From an uncultured Bacteroidales bacterium (lineage in GTDB: Bacteria; Bacteroidota; Bacteroidia; Bacteroidales; UBA932): a stretch of 9,033 nucleotides of DNA. Below, piece after piece: positions 1 through 6,962 of this stretch. Position numbers and translations under genes: made by a program. Numbering within the stretch: the first letter of the stretch is position 1; each line of letters begins with the position of its first letter. The stretch spans positions 1-9,033 of the forward strand of contig CAMOKK010000047.1 in NCBI GenBank assembly GCA_946617545.1. Reading direction: 5' to 3'. The notes under the pieces are model-generated. The model saw nothing but the letters and a program-made list of their open reading frames with translations. It was not told where the DNA came from and did no database searches.

Positions 1-390
1 AGTATCAATCATGGGGACAATTTCATTGTTCCCATGATCGACGCCCGCCGCATGGAGGTTTACACCGCCGTTTATTCTGCTGAAGGTGAGCGCCTTACGC
101 CGGTAGAAGCTAAAATCATCGGCCCGGAGTCCTTTGCCGATTATTTAGACAGGGGAGAGGTGCTTTTTGTGGGGGATGGTGCCCTTAAGTGCAAGGAAGT
201 CATCGGCCATCCGAATGCCCGTTTCAAGGAAGCCTGGCCTTTGGCCCGAGACATGGCAAAACCGGCTCAGAAGGCCTTTGAAGAGGGAAAATTCGAAAAT
301 CTGGCGTATTTTGAGCCTTTCTACCTGAAGGATTTTGTTGCCACCGTTTCCAAGAAGAAACTGTGGGACATGGAGAAGTCTCAGGAATAG
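1..390 (+). CDS. tsaB: TsaB, tRNA threonylcarbamoyladenosine biosynthesis protein (5'-truncated by window edge)
   Basis: The reading frame is open from the first base and ends at TAG 388-390, giving the last 129 residues of a protein whose family is usually about 220-240 residues long; the N-terminal part lies outside the window. The stretch PMIDARRMEVYTAVY near the left edge is the hallmark TsaB/YeaZ segment (compare IDARxxEVY), and the tail EPFYLKDFVAT matches the family's usual C-terminal end. TsaB is a catalytically inactive ASKHA-fold paralogue of TsaD. It pairs with TsaD (with TsaE) in the cytoplasm to build the t6A37 modification on tRNAs that read ANN codons. The internal ATG at 34 is not the start, because conserved family sequence continues upstream of it. 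The gene runs tail-to-tail into the minus-strand CvpA-family gene with only 9 bp between the stops, and I see no hairpin terminator there. Confidence 0.93.
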   Translation, partial: SINHGDNFIVPMIDARRMEVYTAVYSAEGERLTPVEAKIIGPESFADYLDRGEVLFVGDGALKCKEVIGHPNARFKEAWPLARDMAKPAQKAFEEGKFENLAYFEPFYLKDFVATVSKKKLWDMEKSQE

Positions 391-399
391 TCTTACTTA

Positions 400-897
400 T
401 CAGGAAGCGAGGGAAAGCAGTTGCTTCATGTAGGGGAACACGAAATAGCCAAAGTCTTTGAGCGCTCCGTAGAGCAGGGATTCCTGCAATACGGGGCTTT
501 TTACAAGCCCGAACTTGGCGTTGATGGTGTCAAAGAGGATAATGATGAGCCCGATGATGACGGCCGACGTGGCAATGGCCGATACCAGCCCCAGCACTTT
601 GTTGAGCCAGCCAAGCGAGATGTTTTCTACCGCCGCCGTGAGGAGCTTGGCGAAAAAGAGGGTGATGAGCAGCACGGCCGCCAGTACCAGGGCAAAGCTC
701 AGGATGTTCAGGAGCGTTTGGGAAACCTTGAGATAGTTTCCCAGCCAGGCGCCGGCCACGTCCGAGAACTTGAAGGCCAGGTATACACTGAGCACAATGC
801 CCGCCAGCGTGATAATTTGTTCCAGAAAACCCTTGGACATACCCCGGATGATGCCGGGGATGAAGAGAAGGAGGATGACGATATCCAGCGTGTTCAT
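400..897 (-). CDS. CvpA family inner-membrane protein
   Basis: This is a 165-residue hydrophobic protein with four predicted membrane segments at about residues 3-18, 27-44, 62-84 and 101-122. The N-terminal pattern IPGIIRGMSKGFLEQI and the later GWLNKVLGLVSAI are typical of the CvpA family, as is the length. CvpA was named for its requirement in colicin V production in E. coli and is linked to envelope homeostasis there; its biochemical activity is unknown. The start is the ATG at 897-895, at the front of the first membrane segment. A Bacteroidota-type promoter on the minus strand at 980-950 lies upstream and gives a leader of about 45 nt. The gene is transcribed alone, convergent with tsaB and diverging from ileS. 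The family call is firm; the role in this organism is unknown. Confidence 0.88.
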   Translation of the reverse strand: MNTLDIVILLLFIPGIIRGMSKGFLEQIITLAGIVLSVYLAFKFSDVAGAWLGNYLKVSQTLLNILSFALVLAAVLLITLFFAKLLTAAVENISLGWLNKVLGLVSAIATSAVIIGLIIILFDTINAKFGLVKSPVLQESLLYGALKDFGYFVFPYMKQLLSLAS

Positions 898-900
898 AGC

Positions 901-931
901 TTGCTGAAGTCAGTTAAAATGATTACCTTTG
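901..931 (+). promoter_or_regulatory. Bacteroidota-type promoter for the ileS operon
   Basis: TTG at 901-903 is followed after 20 bp by TACCTTTG at 924-931, matching the Bacteroidota housekeeping sigma pattern TTTG-N19-21-TAnnTTTG. Transcription should start around 935-939, leaving a leader of about 30 nt before the ATG of ileS at 969. It faces the promoter of the CvpA-family gene; the two -7 boxes are 18 bp apart. Confidence 0.75.
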
Positions 932-949
932 CAGATTAATAATAGTGTA

Positions 950-980
950 CAAAAATAGACAAAAAAATATGACATTCAAA
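950..980 (-). promoter_or_regulatory. Bacteroidota-type promoter for the CvpA-family gene
   Basis: Read on the minus strand, TTTG (980-977) is followed after 19 bp by TATTTTTG (957-950), a full match to TTTG-N19-21-TAnnTTTG. It points left towards the ATG at 897. The -33 box lies inside the first codons of ileS. The expected start point, about 942-946, lies slightly to the right of the expected ileS start point, so the two transcripts would overlap at their 5' ends. Confidence 0.6.
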
Positions 981-3900
981 GAATACAAGGGGCTGGATTT
1001 GACAGAATGTGGGAACGAAGTCCTGCAGAGGTGGAAATCGGAGCGTGCTTTCGAGCGTTCTATGGAGCTGCGTGAAGGTGCCCCGGAGTTTATTTTCTTT
1101 GAAGGTCCGCCCAGCGCCAACGGCATGCCCGGCATCCACCACGTGATGGCCCGTTCCATCAAGGACGCCATCTGCCGCTACAAGACGCAGACGGGTTACA
1201 AGGTAGCCCGCCGCGCCGGTTGGGACACCCACGGCCTCCCCGTAGAGCTGGGGGTGGAGAAGAAGCTGGGCATCACCAAGGCCGATATCGGCACCAAAGT
1301 ATCCGTAGAGGAGTACAACGCCACCTGCCGCAAGGAGGTGATGAAATACACCAAGGAATGGGTGAACATGACCGAGCGCGTAGGATATTGGGTAGATATG
1401 AACGACCCTTACATCACCTACGACAACCGCTACATTGAAACCCTCTGGTACCTCCTCAAAAAAATTTACGACAAGGGCCTTCTTTACAAGGGATATACCA
1501 TTCAGCCGTATTCTCCCACGGATGGAACGGGCCTGAGTTCCCATGAGCTCAACCAGCCCGGCTGTTATAAAGATGTGAGCGACACCACCGCCACCGTGCA
1601 GTTCCGGGTGGAAGGGGAGGATGACCTCTATTTCCTGGCCTGGACCACCACGCCCTGGACGCTGCCGTCCAACACGGCGCTGTGCGTGGGCCCCAACATC
1701 GACTATGTGAAGGTGCGCTCCGCCAATCCCTATACGGGCGCCCAGGCCACGTACATTGTGGCCGCCGCCCGCGTGGATGCCCTCTTCGGCCCCAAGGTGG
1801 AGCATGAGGTGCTTCCCGGCATCATCAAGGGCAGCGAACTGGTGGGCCTGCGCTACAAGCAGCTCATTCCCTGGTTCCGTCCGGACGGGGACGCTTTCCG
1901 CGTCATCTCCGGAGACTATGTCACCACGGACGAGGGTACCGGCATCGTACACATCGCCCCCACCTTCGGCGCAGACGACAAGCGCGTGGCCGCCGCCGCG
2001 GGAATTGGCGCGGTAATGCCCATAGACAAAGACGGCAATCCGCAGGCCCAGGTGGACCGCCAGGGCCGGTTCATGCGCATAGAAGACATGGACCCGGCCT
2101 ATGCCGCCACGGTGGACCCTTCCTACAAGGAATATTCCGGCCGCTATGTGAAGGCCGGCTACAAGGAATACTTCGAGCATGTCCCCGAAGAGGGAACGTT
2201 GGACATTGACCTCTGCGTCATGATGAAGGCCGATGGCCGCGCCTTCAAGGTGCAGAAGCATGTCCACAGCTATCCCCACAGCTGGCGCACGGACCTTCCC
2301 GTGCTCTACTACCCGCTGGACAGCTGGTTCATCAAGGCATCGGCCGTGAAGGAGCAGATGGTGGCCCTGAACAAGGAAATTACCTGGAAACCCGCCTCCA
2401 CCGGCACCGGACGCTTCGGCCAGTGGCTGGAGAACATCCAGGACTGGAACCTTTCCCGTTCCCGCTACTGGGGCACGCCGCTGCCCATCTGGCGCACGGA
2501 AGACGGCAAGGAAGAAATCTGCATCGGCTCCGTCAAAGAGCTGTACGAAGAAATCGAGAAGGCCGTCAAAGCCGGTGTCATGCCTTCCAACCCCCTGAAG
2601 GACAAAGGCTTCAATCCCGAAGACATGTCCTTGGAGAATTACAACCGGATAGACCTTCACCGCCCGTATGTGGATGCCATCTTCCTGGTATCGGCCTCCG
2701 GCAAGAAGATGGTCCGGGAGACGGACCTCATAGACGTGTGGTTCGACTCCGGCGCCATGCCTTACGCGCAGGAAGGCCTCCGCAACCTGGGTGGGCCCGG
2801 CTTCGGCGCCACGGCCGATTTCATTGCCGAGGGCGTGGACCAGACCCGCGGCTGGTTCTATACCCTGCATGCCATCCACACCATGATTTCCGGAACGCCC
2901 GCCTTCAAGAGGGTGATTTCCAACGGCCTGGTGCTGGACAAGAATGGAAACAAGATGTCCAAGCGCCTGGGCAACGCGGTTGACCCCTTCCAGGCTTTGG
3001 ACACCTACGGGGCCGACGCCCTCCGCTGGTACATGCTCACCAACGCCGAGCCCTGGGACAACCTCAAGTTTGACGAGGGCGGCGTGGCCGATGTCCGCCG
3101 CAAGTTCTTCGGCACCCTTTACAATACCTACGCCTTCTTTGCCCGCTATGCCAATATTGACGGGTGGACGCCTTGTCATTCTGAGCGCGGCGAAGCATCT
3201 CTCAGCGAACTGGATCGCTGGATCCTGTCCCGTCTTAACACCGTCATCCGCGACGTGCGGGCGGCGTATGAAGATTATGATGTCAAGTCGGCCGGGCGTA
3301 TCCTGGAATCCTTCGTCTGTGACGACGTATCCAACTGGTACGTGCGCCTGAACCGCTCCCGTTTCTGGGCCGGAGAGATGACGGAGGACAAGAAATCGGC
3401 CTATGAGACGCTGTACCGCGTCCTGGTGGACGTAGCCATCCTGGGTGCTCCCATCGCTCCTTTCTACATGGACCGCCTGTATACAGATTTGGTTCCGGGT
3501 GCGGAATCCGTACACTTTGTGTCCATGCCCCAGGCCGATGAGTCCGTGATGGACGCCGCCCTGGAAGAGCGCATGGCGCTGGCCCAGCTGGCCACCTCGC
3601 TCATCCTTGGCATCCGCAAGAAGGTGAACATTCCGGTGCGTCAGCCGCTGCAGAAGGTGATGATTCCCGTCATCTCCGAGAAGGTGCGCGCGGCCTTAGA
3701 TGCCGTGAAAGACATTGTGCTGCCGGAGGTGAATGTGAAGGAGATGGAGTTTGTTGAGGATACCAGCGGCATCATGACGCTCAGAATCAAGCCCAACTTC
3801 AAGGTGCTGGGCAAGACGTATGGCGCCCGCATGAAAGAGATTGCCGCCGGCTTCGGCACCCTGGAGCAGCCCGTGATTGCGGCTATCCAGAAGGCCGAAT

Positions 3901-4319
3901 CGGCTGGTGAAACCTATACCCTGAACCTCCCCGGAGGAGCGGTGGTGCTCAATCCCGGAGACTATGCCATTTCTTCCGAGGACGTGGAAGGCTGGCAGGT
4001 GGCCTCCGAGGGCTCCCTCACCGTGGCCTTGGACGTGGAAGTGACGCCCGAACTGCGCCGCGAAGGCCTGTCCCGCGAACTGGTGAACCGTATCCAGAAC
4101 CTCCGCAAGAGCTCCGGCTTCGAGGTGACGGACCGCATCCATACCATGGTCTATTCCTCCGACAGGGCCCTTTCCGATGCCTTGGAGGTTTACGGAGACT
4201 ATGTGAAATCCCAGACCCTTTCGCTTTCCATCGGCCTGGAGGCCTTTGAAAAGGCTCCCGCAGATGCGGCCGAGGTGGAGTGGACGGAAGGTACCATCAA
4301 GTTAACCATAAAGCGATAA
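969..4319 (+). CDS. ileS: Isoleucyl-tRNA synthetase (IleRS)
   Basis: IleRS charges tRNA-Ile with isoleucine using ATP and hydrolyses mischarged valine. The product is 1116 residues. The class I signatures are PPSANGMPGIHH at 47-58, where the HIGH motif reads GIHH as I recall for Bacteroidota enzymes, and KMSKR at 662-666. The CP1 editing domain shows WTTTPWTLPSNTAL (225-238) and TDEGTGIVHIAP (320-331). WFDSG lies at 591-595 and the anticodon-binding region begins near DRWILSRLN (from 749). Length and motifs fit the eukaryote-like IleRS group. I chose ATG 969 over the in-frame GTG at 945 because family alignment begins at MTFKEYKGLDL and the GTG lies only about 10 nt from the expected transcription start. 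The region before the ATG is A-rich with no Shine-Dalgarno sequence, as usual in this phylum. It is first in a tight operon; the dksA-like gene begins 4 nt after its stop. Residues 736-745 are encoded by a dispersed DNA repeat (separate entry). Confidence 0.97.
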   Translation: MTFKEYKGLDLTECGNEVLQRWKSERAFERSMELREGAPEFIFFEGPPSANGMPGIHHVMARSIKDAICRYKTQTGYKVARRAGWDTHGLPVELGVEKKLGITKADIGTKVSVEEYNATCRKEVMKYTKEWVNMTERVGYWVDMNDPYITYDNRYIETLWYLLKKIYDKGLLYKGYTIQPYSPTDGTGLSSHELNQPGCYKDVSDTTATVQFRVEGEDDLYFLAWTTTPWTLPSNTALCVGPNIDYVKVRSANPYTGAQATYIVAAARVDALFGPKVEHEVLPGIIKGSELVGLRYKQLIPWFRPDGDAFRVISGDYVTTDEGTGIVHIAPTFGADDKRVAAAAGIGAVMPIDKDGNPQAQVDRQGRFMRIEDMDPAYAATVDPSYKEYSGRYVKAGYKEYFEHVPEEGTLDIDLCVMMKADGRAFKVQKHVHSYPHSWRTDLPVLYYPLDSWFIKASAVKEQMVALNKEITWKPASTGTGRFGQWLENIQDWNLSRSRYWGTPLPIWRTEDGKEEICIGSVKELYEEIEKAVKAGVMPSNPLKDKGFNPEDMSLENYNRIDLHRPYVDAIFLVSASGKKMVRETDLIDVWFDSGAMPYAQEGLRNLGGPGFGATADFIAEGVDQTRGWFYTLHAIHTMISGTPAFKRVISNGLVLDKNGNKMSKRLGNAVDPFQALDTYGADALRWYMLTNAEPWDNLKFDEGGVADVRRKFFGTLYNTYAFFARYANIDGWTPCHSERGEASLSELDRWILSRLNTVIRDVRAAYEDYDVKSAGRILESFVCDDVSNWYVRLNRSRFWAGEMTEDKKSAYETLYRVLVDVAILGAPIAPFYMDRLYTDLVPGAESVHFVSMPQADESVMDAALEERMALAQLATSLILGIRKKVNIPVRQPLQKVMIPVISEKVRAALDAVKDIVLPEVNVKEMEFVEDTSGIMTLRIKPNFKVLGKTYGARMKEIAAGFGTLEQPVIAAIQKAESAGETYTLNLPGGAVVLNPGDYAISSEDVEGWQVASEGSLTVALDVEVTPELRREGLSRELVNRIQNLRKSSGFEVTDRIHTMVYSSDRALSDALEVYGDYVKSQTLSLSIGLEAFEKAPADAAEVEWTEGTIKLTIKR
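3174..3203 (+). repeat. In-frame copy of a dispersed repeat (TGTCATTCTGAGCG...GCGAAGCATCTC) inside ileS
   Basis: The DNA reads TGTCATTCTGAGCG, then CG, then GCGAAGCATCTC. I recognise this core from dispersed, mostly intergenic repeats in Bacteroidota and other genomes; its translations CHSERxEE (forward) and FAALRMT (reverse) are familiar from stray annotated proteins. Here the forward frame gives CHSERGEASL, residues 736-745 of IleRS, between the conserved ANIDG and ELDRWILS blocks. Only one copy lies in this window, so the dispersed nature comes from memory of the motif, not from the sequence shown. Confidence 0.65.
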
Positions 4320-4323
4320 CGAT

Positions 4324-4725
4324 ATGGAAGAGAACAGCAAGACCCGCTATTCTGACGAGGAGCTCGAGGAGTTCCGCGGCATTATCAACGAGATGTTGGA
4401 GAAGGCTCGTACAGAGTACAACACCCTTCGGGAAGCCATGACCCACGCCGGTGGCAATGACATCCTGGATACCGCTCCTACCTTCAAGACGGTAGAGGAC
4501 GACGGTGCCTTCCAGCTTTCCAAGGAAGAGGCCGGTGCGCTGGCCCAGCGTCAGTACAAGTTCATCCAGAATCTGGAAGCCGCCCTGGTGCGTATCGAGA
4601 ACAAGACCTACGGCATCTGCCGCGTTACGGGCAAGCTTATTCCCAAGGAGCGCCTGCGTCTGGTCCCCCATGCTACTACTACGGTAGAGGGAAAGGCTAT
4701 CCTGGAAAAGAACGGTAAAAAGTAA
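4324..4725 (+). CDS. DksA/TraR-superfamily regulator lacking most zinc-finger cysteines
   Basis: This 133-residue protein has the DksA/TraR layout: a charged, helical N-terminal two thirds (about 8-95, likely coiled coil) and a C-terminal element YGICRVTGKLIPKERLRLVPHAT (residues 96-118) that lines up with DksA's YGIC..CG.PIP..RL...P.A. In classical DksA four cysteines bind zinc. Here only C99 remains; the other three positions hold T102, T120 and G123, so the fold must be kept without the usual zinc site. As I recall, Bacteroidota homologues in this operon position often look like this. DksA-type proteins enter the RNA polymerase secondary channel and adjust initiation, often with ppGpp; whether this one does so is inference. 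It starts 4 nt after ileS and its TAA overlaps the lspA ATG by one base (TAATG), which suggests translational coupling. Confidence 0.87.
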   Translation: MEENSKTRYSDEELEEFRGIINEMLEKARTEYNTLREAMTHAGGNDILDTAPTFKTVEDDGAFQLSKEEAGALAQRQYKFIQNLEAALVRIENKTYGICRVTGKLIPKERLRLVPHATTTVEGKAILEKNGKK

Positions 4726-5321
4726 TGGGCCGTCTTTCCAAAGGAAAGGGCCTGCTGCTTCTGGGGATCCTCTTGGTTGTGCTTGACCAGGTCATCAAAG
4801 TCCTGGTCAAGACTAACATGACCCTGGGAGAGAGCATCCCCGTGCTGGGAAACTGGTTCCAACTGCTCTTTGTGGAGAACAAGGGCATGGCCTTTGGCAT
4901 GGCCTTCGGCGGGGTGGCAGGCAAGTATCTGCTCACGCTTTTCCGTGTGGTGCTCTTCGGGGTGCTGGTCTGGTGGATTTCCAAACTGCTGAAGCGGGGG
5001 ACTGTCCCCACGGGCGTTCTGGTGGGCCTCACGCTCATTACCGCCGGTGCCTTCGGCAATATTGTAGACTGCCTCTTTTACGGGCTCATCTTCAGCGAGT
5101 CCACCTATAACACGGTGGCAACGCTGGGCTCCTATGCGCCCTTTATGCAGGGCAAAGTGGTGGACATGTTCTACTTCCCCCTCTGGACCTGGCCCAGTTG
5201 GGTTCCCGGCCTGGGAGGGCATATCTTCTTTGAGCCGGTATTCAACTTTGCCGACAGCTGCGTAACCGTGGGAGCCATTTATCTTATTCTCTTCCACTGG
5301 AAGTTTTTTGCGAAGGAATAA
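4725..5321 (+). CDS. lspA: Lipoprotein signal peptidase (signal peptidase II)
   Basis: LspA is the inner-membrane aspartyl protease that cleaves the signal peptide of diacylglyceryl-prolipoproteins just before the lipidated cysteine. Visible signatures are VVLDQVIK (D21), VENKGMAFG (N52), GNIVD with the first catalytic aspartate D115, and FNFADS with the second, D177. Membrane segments are at about 9-27, 66-87, 95-115 and 176-194. At 198 residues it is longer than the roughly 165-residue E. coli enzyme. The extra sequence lies between the catalytic aspartates (about 121-170), in a periplasmic loop that includes [11 protein letters not shown]; such lengthening is common in Bacteroidota LspA. 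The ATG overlaps the stop of the preceding gene, so it is the third gene of the ileS operon; ileS-lspA adjacency is also seen in E. coli. Its last codons contain the -33 box of the tRNA-Ser promoter. Confidence 0.96.
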   Translation: MGRLSKGKGLLLLGILLVVLDQVIKVLVKTNMTLGESIPVLGNWFQLLFVENKGMAFGMAFGGVAGKYLLTLFRVVLFGVLVWWISKLLKRGTVPTGVLVGLTLITAGAFGNIVDCLFYGLIFSESTYNTVATLGSYAPFMQGKVVDMFYFPLWTWPSWVPGLGGHIFFEPVFNFADSCVTVGAIYLILFHWKFFAKE

Positions 5322-5337
5322 AAATTTGCTACCTTTG
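5307..5337 (+). promoter_or_regulatory. Promoter of tRNA-Ser
   Basis: TTTG at 5307-5310, inside the end of lspA, is followed after 19 bp by TACCTTTG at 5330-5337, a clean Bacteroidota-type promoter. The tRNA begins 12 nt downstream of the -7 box. The string TACCTTTGCAT is identical to that in the tRNA-Val promoter near the right end of the window. Confidence 0.8.
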
Positions 5338-5348
5338 CATCCGCTTTT

Positions 5349-5433
5349 GGAGGTGTGGCCGAGTGGTCGATGGCGGCAGTCTTGAAAACTGTTGAGCTGA
5401 AAGGCTCCGGGGGTTCGAATCCCTCCGCCTCCG
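5349..5433 (+). tRNA. tRNA-Ser (anticodon TGA)
   Basis: The 85-nt sequence folds as a type II tRNA. The acceptor stem GGAGGTG (5349-5355) pairs with CGCCTCC (5426-5432). The anticodon loop CTTGAAA (5381-5387) carries TGA at 5383-5385 and is closed by a GCAGT/ACTGT stem. There is a long variable arm, as expected for serine. The T arm has five G before TTCGAAT and CCCTC after it. The discriminator is G5433. The 3' CCA is not encoded (CTG follows), so it must be added after transcription. It reads UCA and, by wobble, other UCN codons. Confidence 0.97.
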
Positions 5434-5458
5434 CTGCAGGGTGTACTTGTTCCCTGTT

Positions 5459-5482
5459 CGCTCCCGTCGGCGAGCGGTTTTT
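5459..5482 (+). terminator. Probable intrinsic terminator after tRNA-Ser
   Basis: CGCTC (5459-5463) and GAGCG (5472-5476) form a stem that can extend inward by CC/GG with one bulged C and a three-base loop. A run of T follows (5478-5482). The position, 25 nt after the tRNA, fits a transcript end. The stem is short and imperfect. Confidence 0.55.
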
Positions 5483-5511
5483 GGCGGAAACTCCTTTTTT
5501 CTGTATCTTTG
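5480..5511 (+). promoter_or_regulatory. Promoter of the kinase-RapZ / nucleotidyltransferase unit
   Basis: TTTG at 5480-5483 is followed after 20 bp by TATCTTTG at 5504-5511, matching the Bacteroidota consensus. The start codon follows at 5533, giving a leader of roughly 15 nt. The -33 box shares bases with the T-run of the preceding terminator. Confidence 0.75.
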
Positions 5512-5532
5512 TAAGATTAACAGAAGATTATC

Positions 5533-6960
5533 ATGACCCAGCAGGAACAAATCCTTAAACCGCTGTTCGAGTCCTATACCGGCCAGCAATTGCAAGAGAT
5601 TATGGAAATGCCCGCATCGGGCAGTAACCGCCGGTATTTCCGCCTGAGGGGCGGCAATCTGTCCATTATCGGCGTAATCGGCACCAACCTGCAGGAGAAC
5701 CACAGCTTTATTACCATAGCCAGACACTTCAAGGAGAAGGGTCTCAAGGTGCCCACTGTCTTTGCCGTCAATGAGGACGAGAGCGCCTATATTCAGGAAG
5801 ACCTGGGAGACCAGGTGCTGTACGGCATGGTGTCGCAGGGCCGGGAAAGCGGCCTGTACAGTTCCGTAGAGACGCAGCTGCTGAAAAAAGCCATCGAGCA
5901 GCTGCCCCGCCTGCAGTTCGTGGGCGCCCAGGGGCTGGACTGGAAGTGCTGCTACCCGCAGGAGGCCTTCGACGCCCGCATGATAGACTTCGACCTCAAC
6001 TACTTCAAATACTGTTTCCTCAAGGCCACCGGCCTGGAATTCAACGAGGTTCTCCTCCAGGACGATTTTGAAAAGTTCAAGGAAGACCTGCTGCAGGAAG
6101 AAGACAATACCTTCATGTACCGGGACTTCCAGGCCCGCAATGTCATGATCAGGGACTCTGAGCCCTGGTTCATCGACTTCCAGGGAGGGCGGCGCGGCCC
6201 CATCTACTACGATGTGGCATCCTTCATCTGGCAGGCCCGTTCCCGCTTCCCGGAAGACCTCAAGCAGGAGCTTATCAAGACGTATCTGCGGGCCCTCCAG
6301 AACTATAAGAAAGTGGACGAGGCCCGGTTCATGGAGAGCCTGCGCCTCTTTGTGCTGTTCCGCACCCTCCAGGTATTGGGCGCCTATGGTTTCCGCGGAT
6401 ACTTTGAGAAAAAGCCGCACTTCCTGGCCAGCGTCCCCTATGCCCTGAGTAACCTCAGGAGCCTGCTACAGACGCCATTCATCGCTTATCCGTATATGAA
6501 CGGGCTGCTGGAGAAGATGGCATCCATGCCGGAGCTCAATGAGATAGCCCAGGACCATCGGCTTTCCGTACATATCTACAGTTTCGCCTACAAGAAAGGC
6601 ATTCCGGCCGACACCACCGGCAACGGCGGCGGCTACGTCTTTGACTGCCGCAGCGTGAACAATCCCGGCAAGTATGAGTACTACCGCCAGTTCAACGGAA
6701 CAGACCCCGAGGTGATTAAATTCCTGGAAGACGACGGCGAGGTGACCACCTTCTTAGAGAGTGTCTACAACCTGGTGGACGCCCATGCCAAACGCTTTAT
6801 CGAGCGCAAGTTCACCAACCTGCAGGTGTGTTTCGGCTGCACCGGCGGCCAGCACCGCTCCGTCTATTGTGCCGAACACCTGGCGCATCACCTGGCCCGC
6901 AAGTTTGACGTGAAAGTGACCGTCACCCACCGGGAACTCAACATAGAAAAAATGCTCTGA
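5533..6960 (+). CDS. Sugar-kinase-like phosphotransferase (APH/AmgK fold) fused to RapZ C-terminal domain
   Basis: This 475-residue protein has two domains. Residues about 1-330 are an aminoglycoside-phosphotransferase-type kinase. The catalytic loop YRDFQARN (196-203) supplies D198 and N203, and the DFG-like IDFQGGRRGPIYYDVASF (214-231) supplies the metal ligand D215 and conserved D227. This pattern resembles AmgK, the anomeric MurNAc/GlcNAc kinase of Pseudomonas. Residues about 340-475 match the RapZ C-terminal domain: SFAYKKGIP (350-358), FDCRSVNNPG (370-379), FGCTGGQHRSV (434-444) and VTHREL (464-469). RapZ's own N-terminal P-loop kinase domain is absent. In E. coli this domain binds glucosamine-6-phosphate and RNase E. 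The nucleotidyltransferase gene begins 2 nt downstream. The likely role is phosphorylation of a free amino sugar, with the RapZ domain as sensor or oligomerisation unit; substrate and sensing are inference. The start ATG fits the promoter and domain boundary. Confidence 0.88.
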   Translation: MTQQEQILKPLFESYTGQQLQEIMEMPASGSNRRYFRLRGGNLSIIGVIGTNLQENHSFITIARHFKEKGLKVPTVFAVNEDESAYIQEDLGDQVLYGMVSQGRESGLYSSVETQLLKKAIEQLPRLQFVGAQGLDWKCCYPQEAFDARMIDFDLNYFKYCFLKATGLEFNEVLLQDDFEKFKEDLLQEEDNTFMYRDFQARNVMIRDSEPWFIDFQGGRRGPIYYDVASFIWQARSRFPEDLKQELIKTYLRALQNYKKVDEARFMESLRLFVLFRTLQVLGAYGFRGYFEKKPHFLASVPYALSNLRSLLQTPFIAYPYMNGLLEKMASMPELNEIAQDHRLSVHIYSFAYKKGIPADTTGNGGGYVFDCRSVNNPGKYEYYRQFNGTDPEVIKFLEDDGEVTTFLESVYNLVDAHAKRFIERKFTNLQVCFGCTGGQHRSVYCAEHLAHHLARKFDVKVTVTHRELNIEKML

Positions 6961-6962
6961 GA

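Noticed and set aside
421..939. Forward open frame opposite the CvpA-family gene
   Set aside because: The product is highly charged and repetitive with no family resemblance, whereas the minus frame gives a clean four-helix membrane protein.
945..968. Alternative GTG start eight codons upstream for ileS
   Set aside because: It lies about 10 nt from the expected transcription start and adds residues not typical of the family; ATG 969 begins the conserved N-terminus.
936..3515. Very long antisense open frame (859 codons) opposite ileS
   Set aside because: It is the reverse shadow of a GC-rich, codon-biased gene; the translation is low-complexity G/V/H/A-rich with no domain, and the sense frame carries all IleRS motifs. 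The FAALRMT piece in it is just the reverse reading of the repeat.
5355..5558. Small forward open frame beginning [13 protein letters not shown]
   Set aside because: It is a translation of tRNA-Ser and the following terminator/promoter region, a well-known type of false gene call.
5329..6420. Long minus-strand open frame opposite the kinase-RapZ gene
   Set aside because: Its N-terminal part is a shadow of the kinase gene and its C-terminal part is antisense to tRNA-Ser; no protein family is recognisable.
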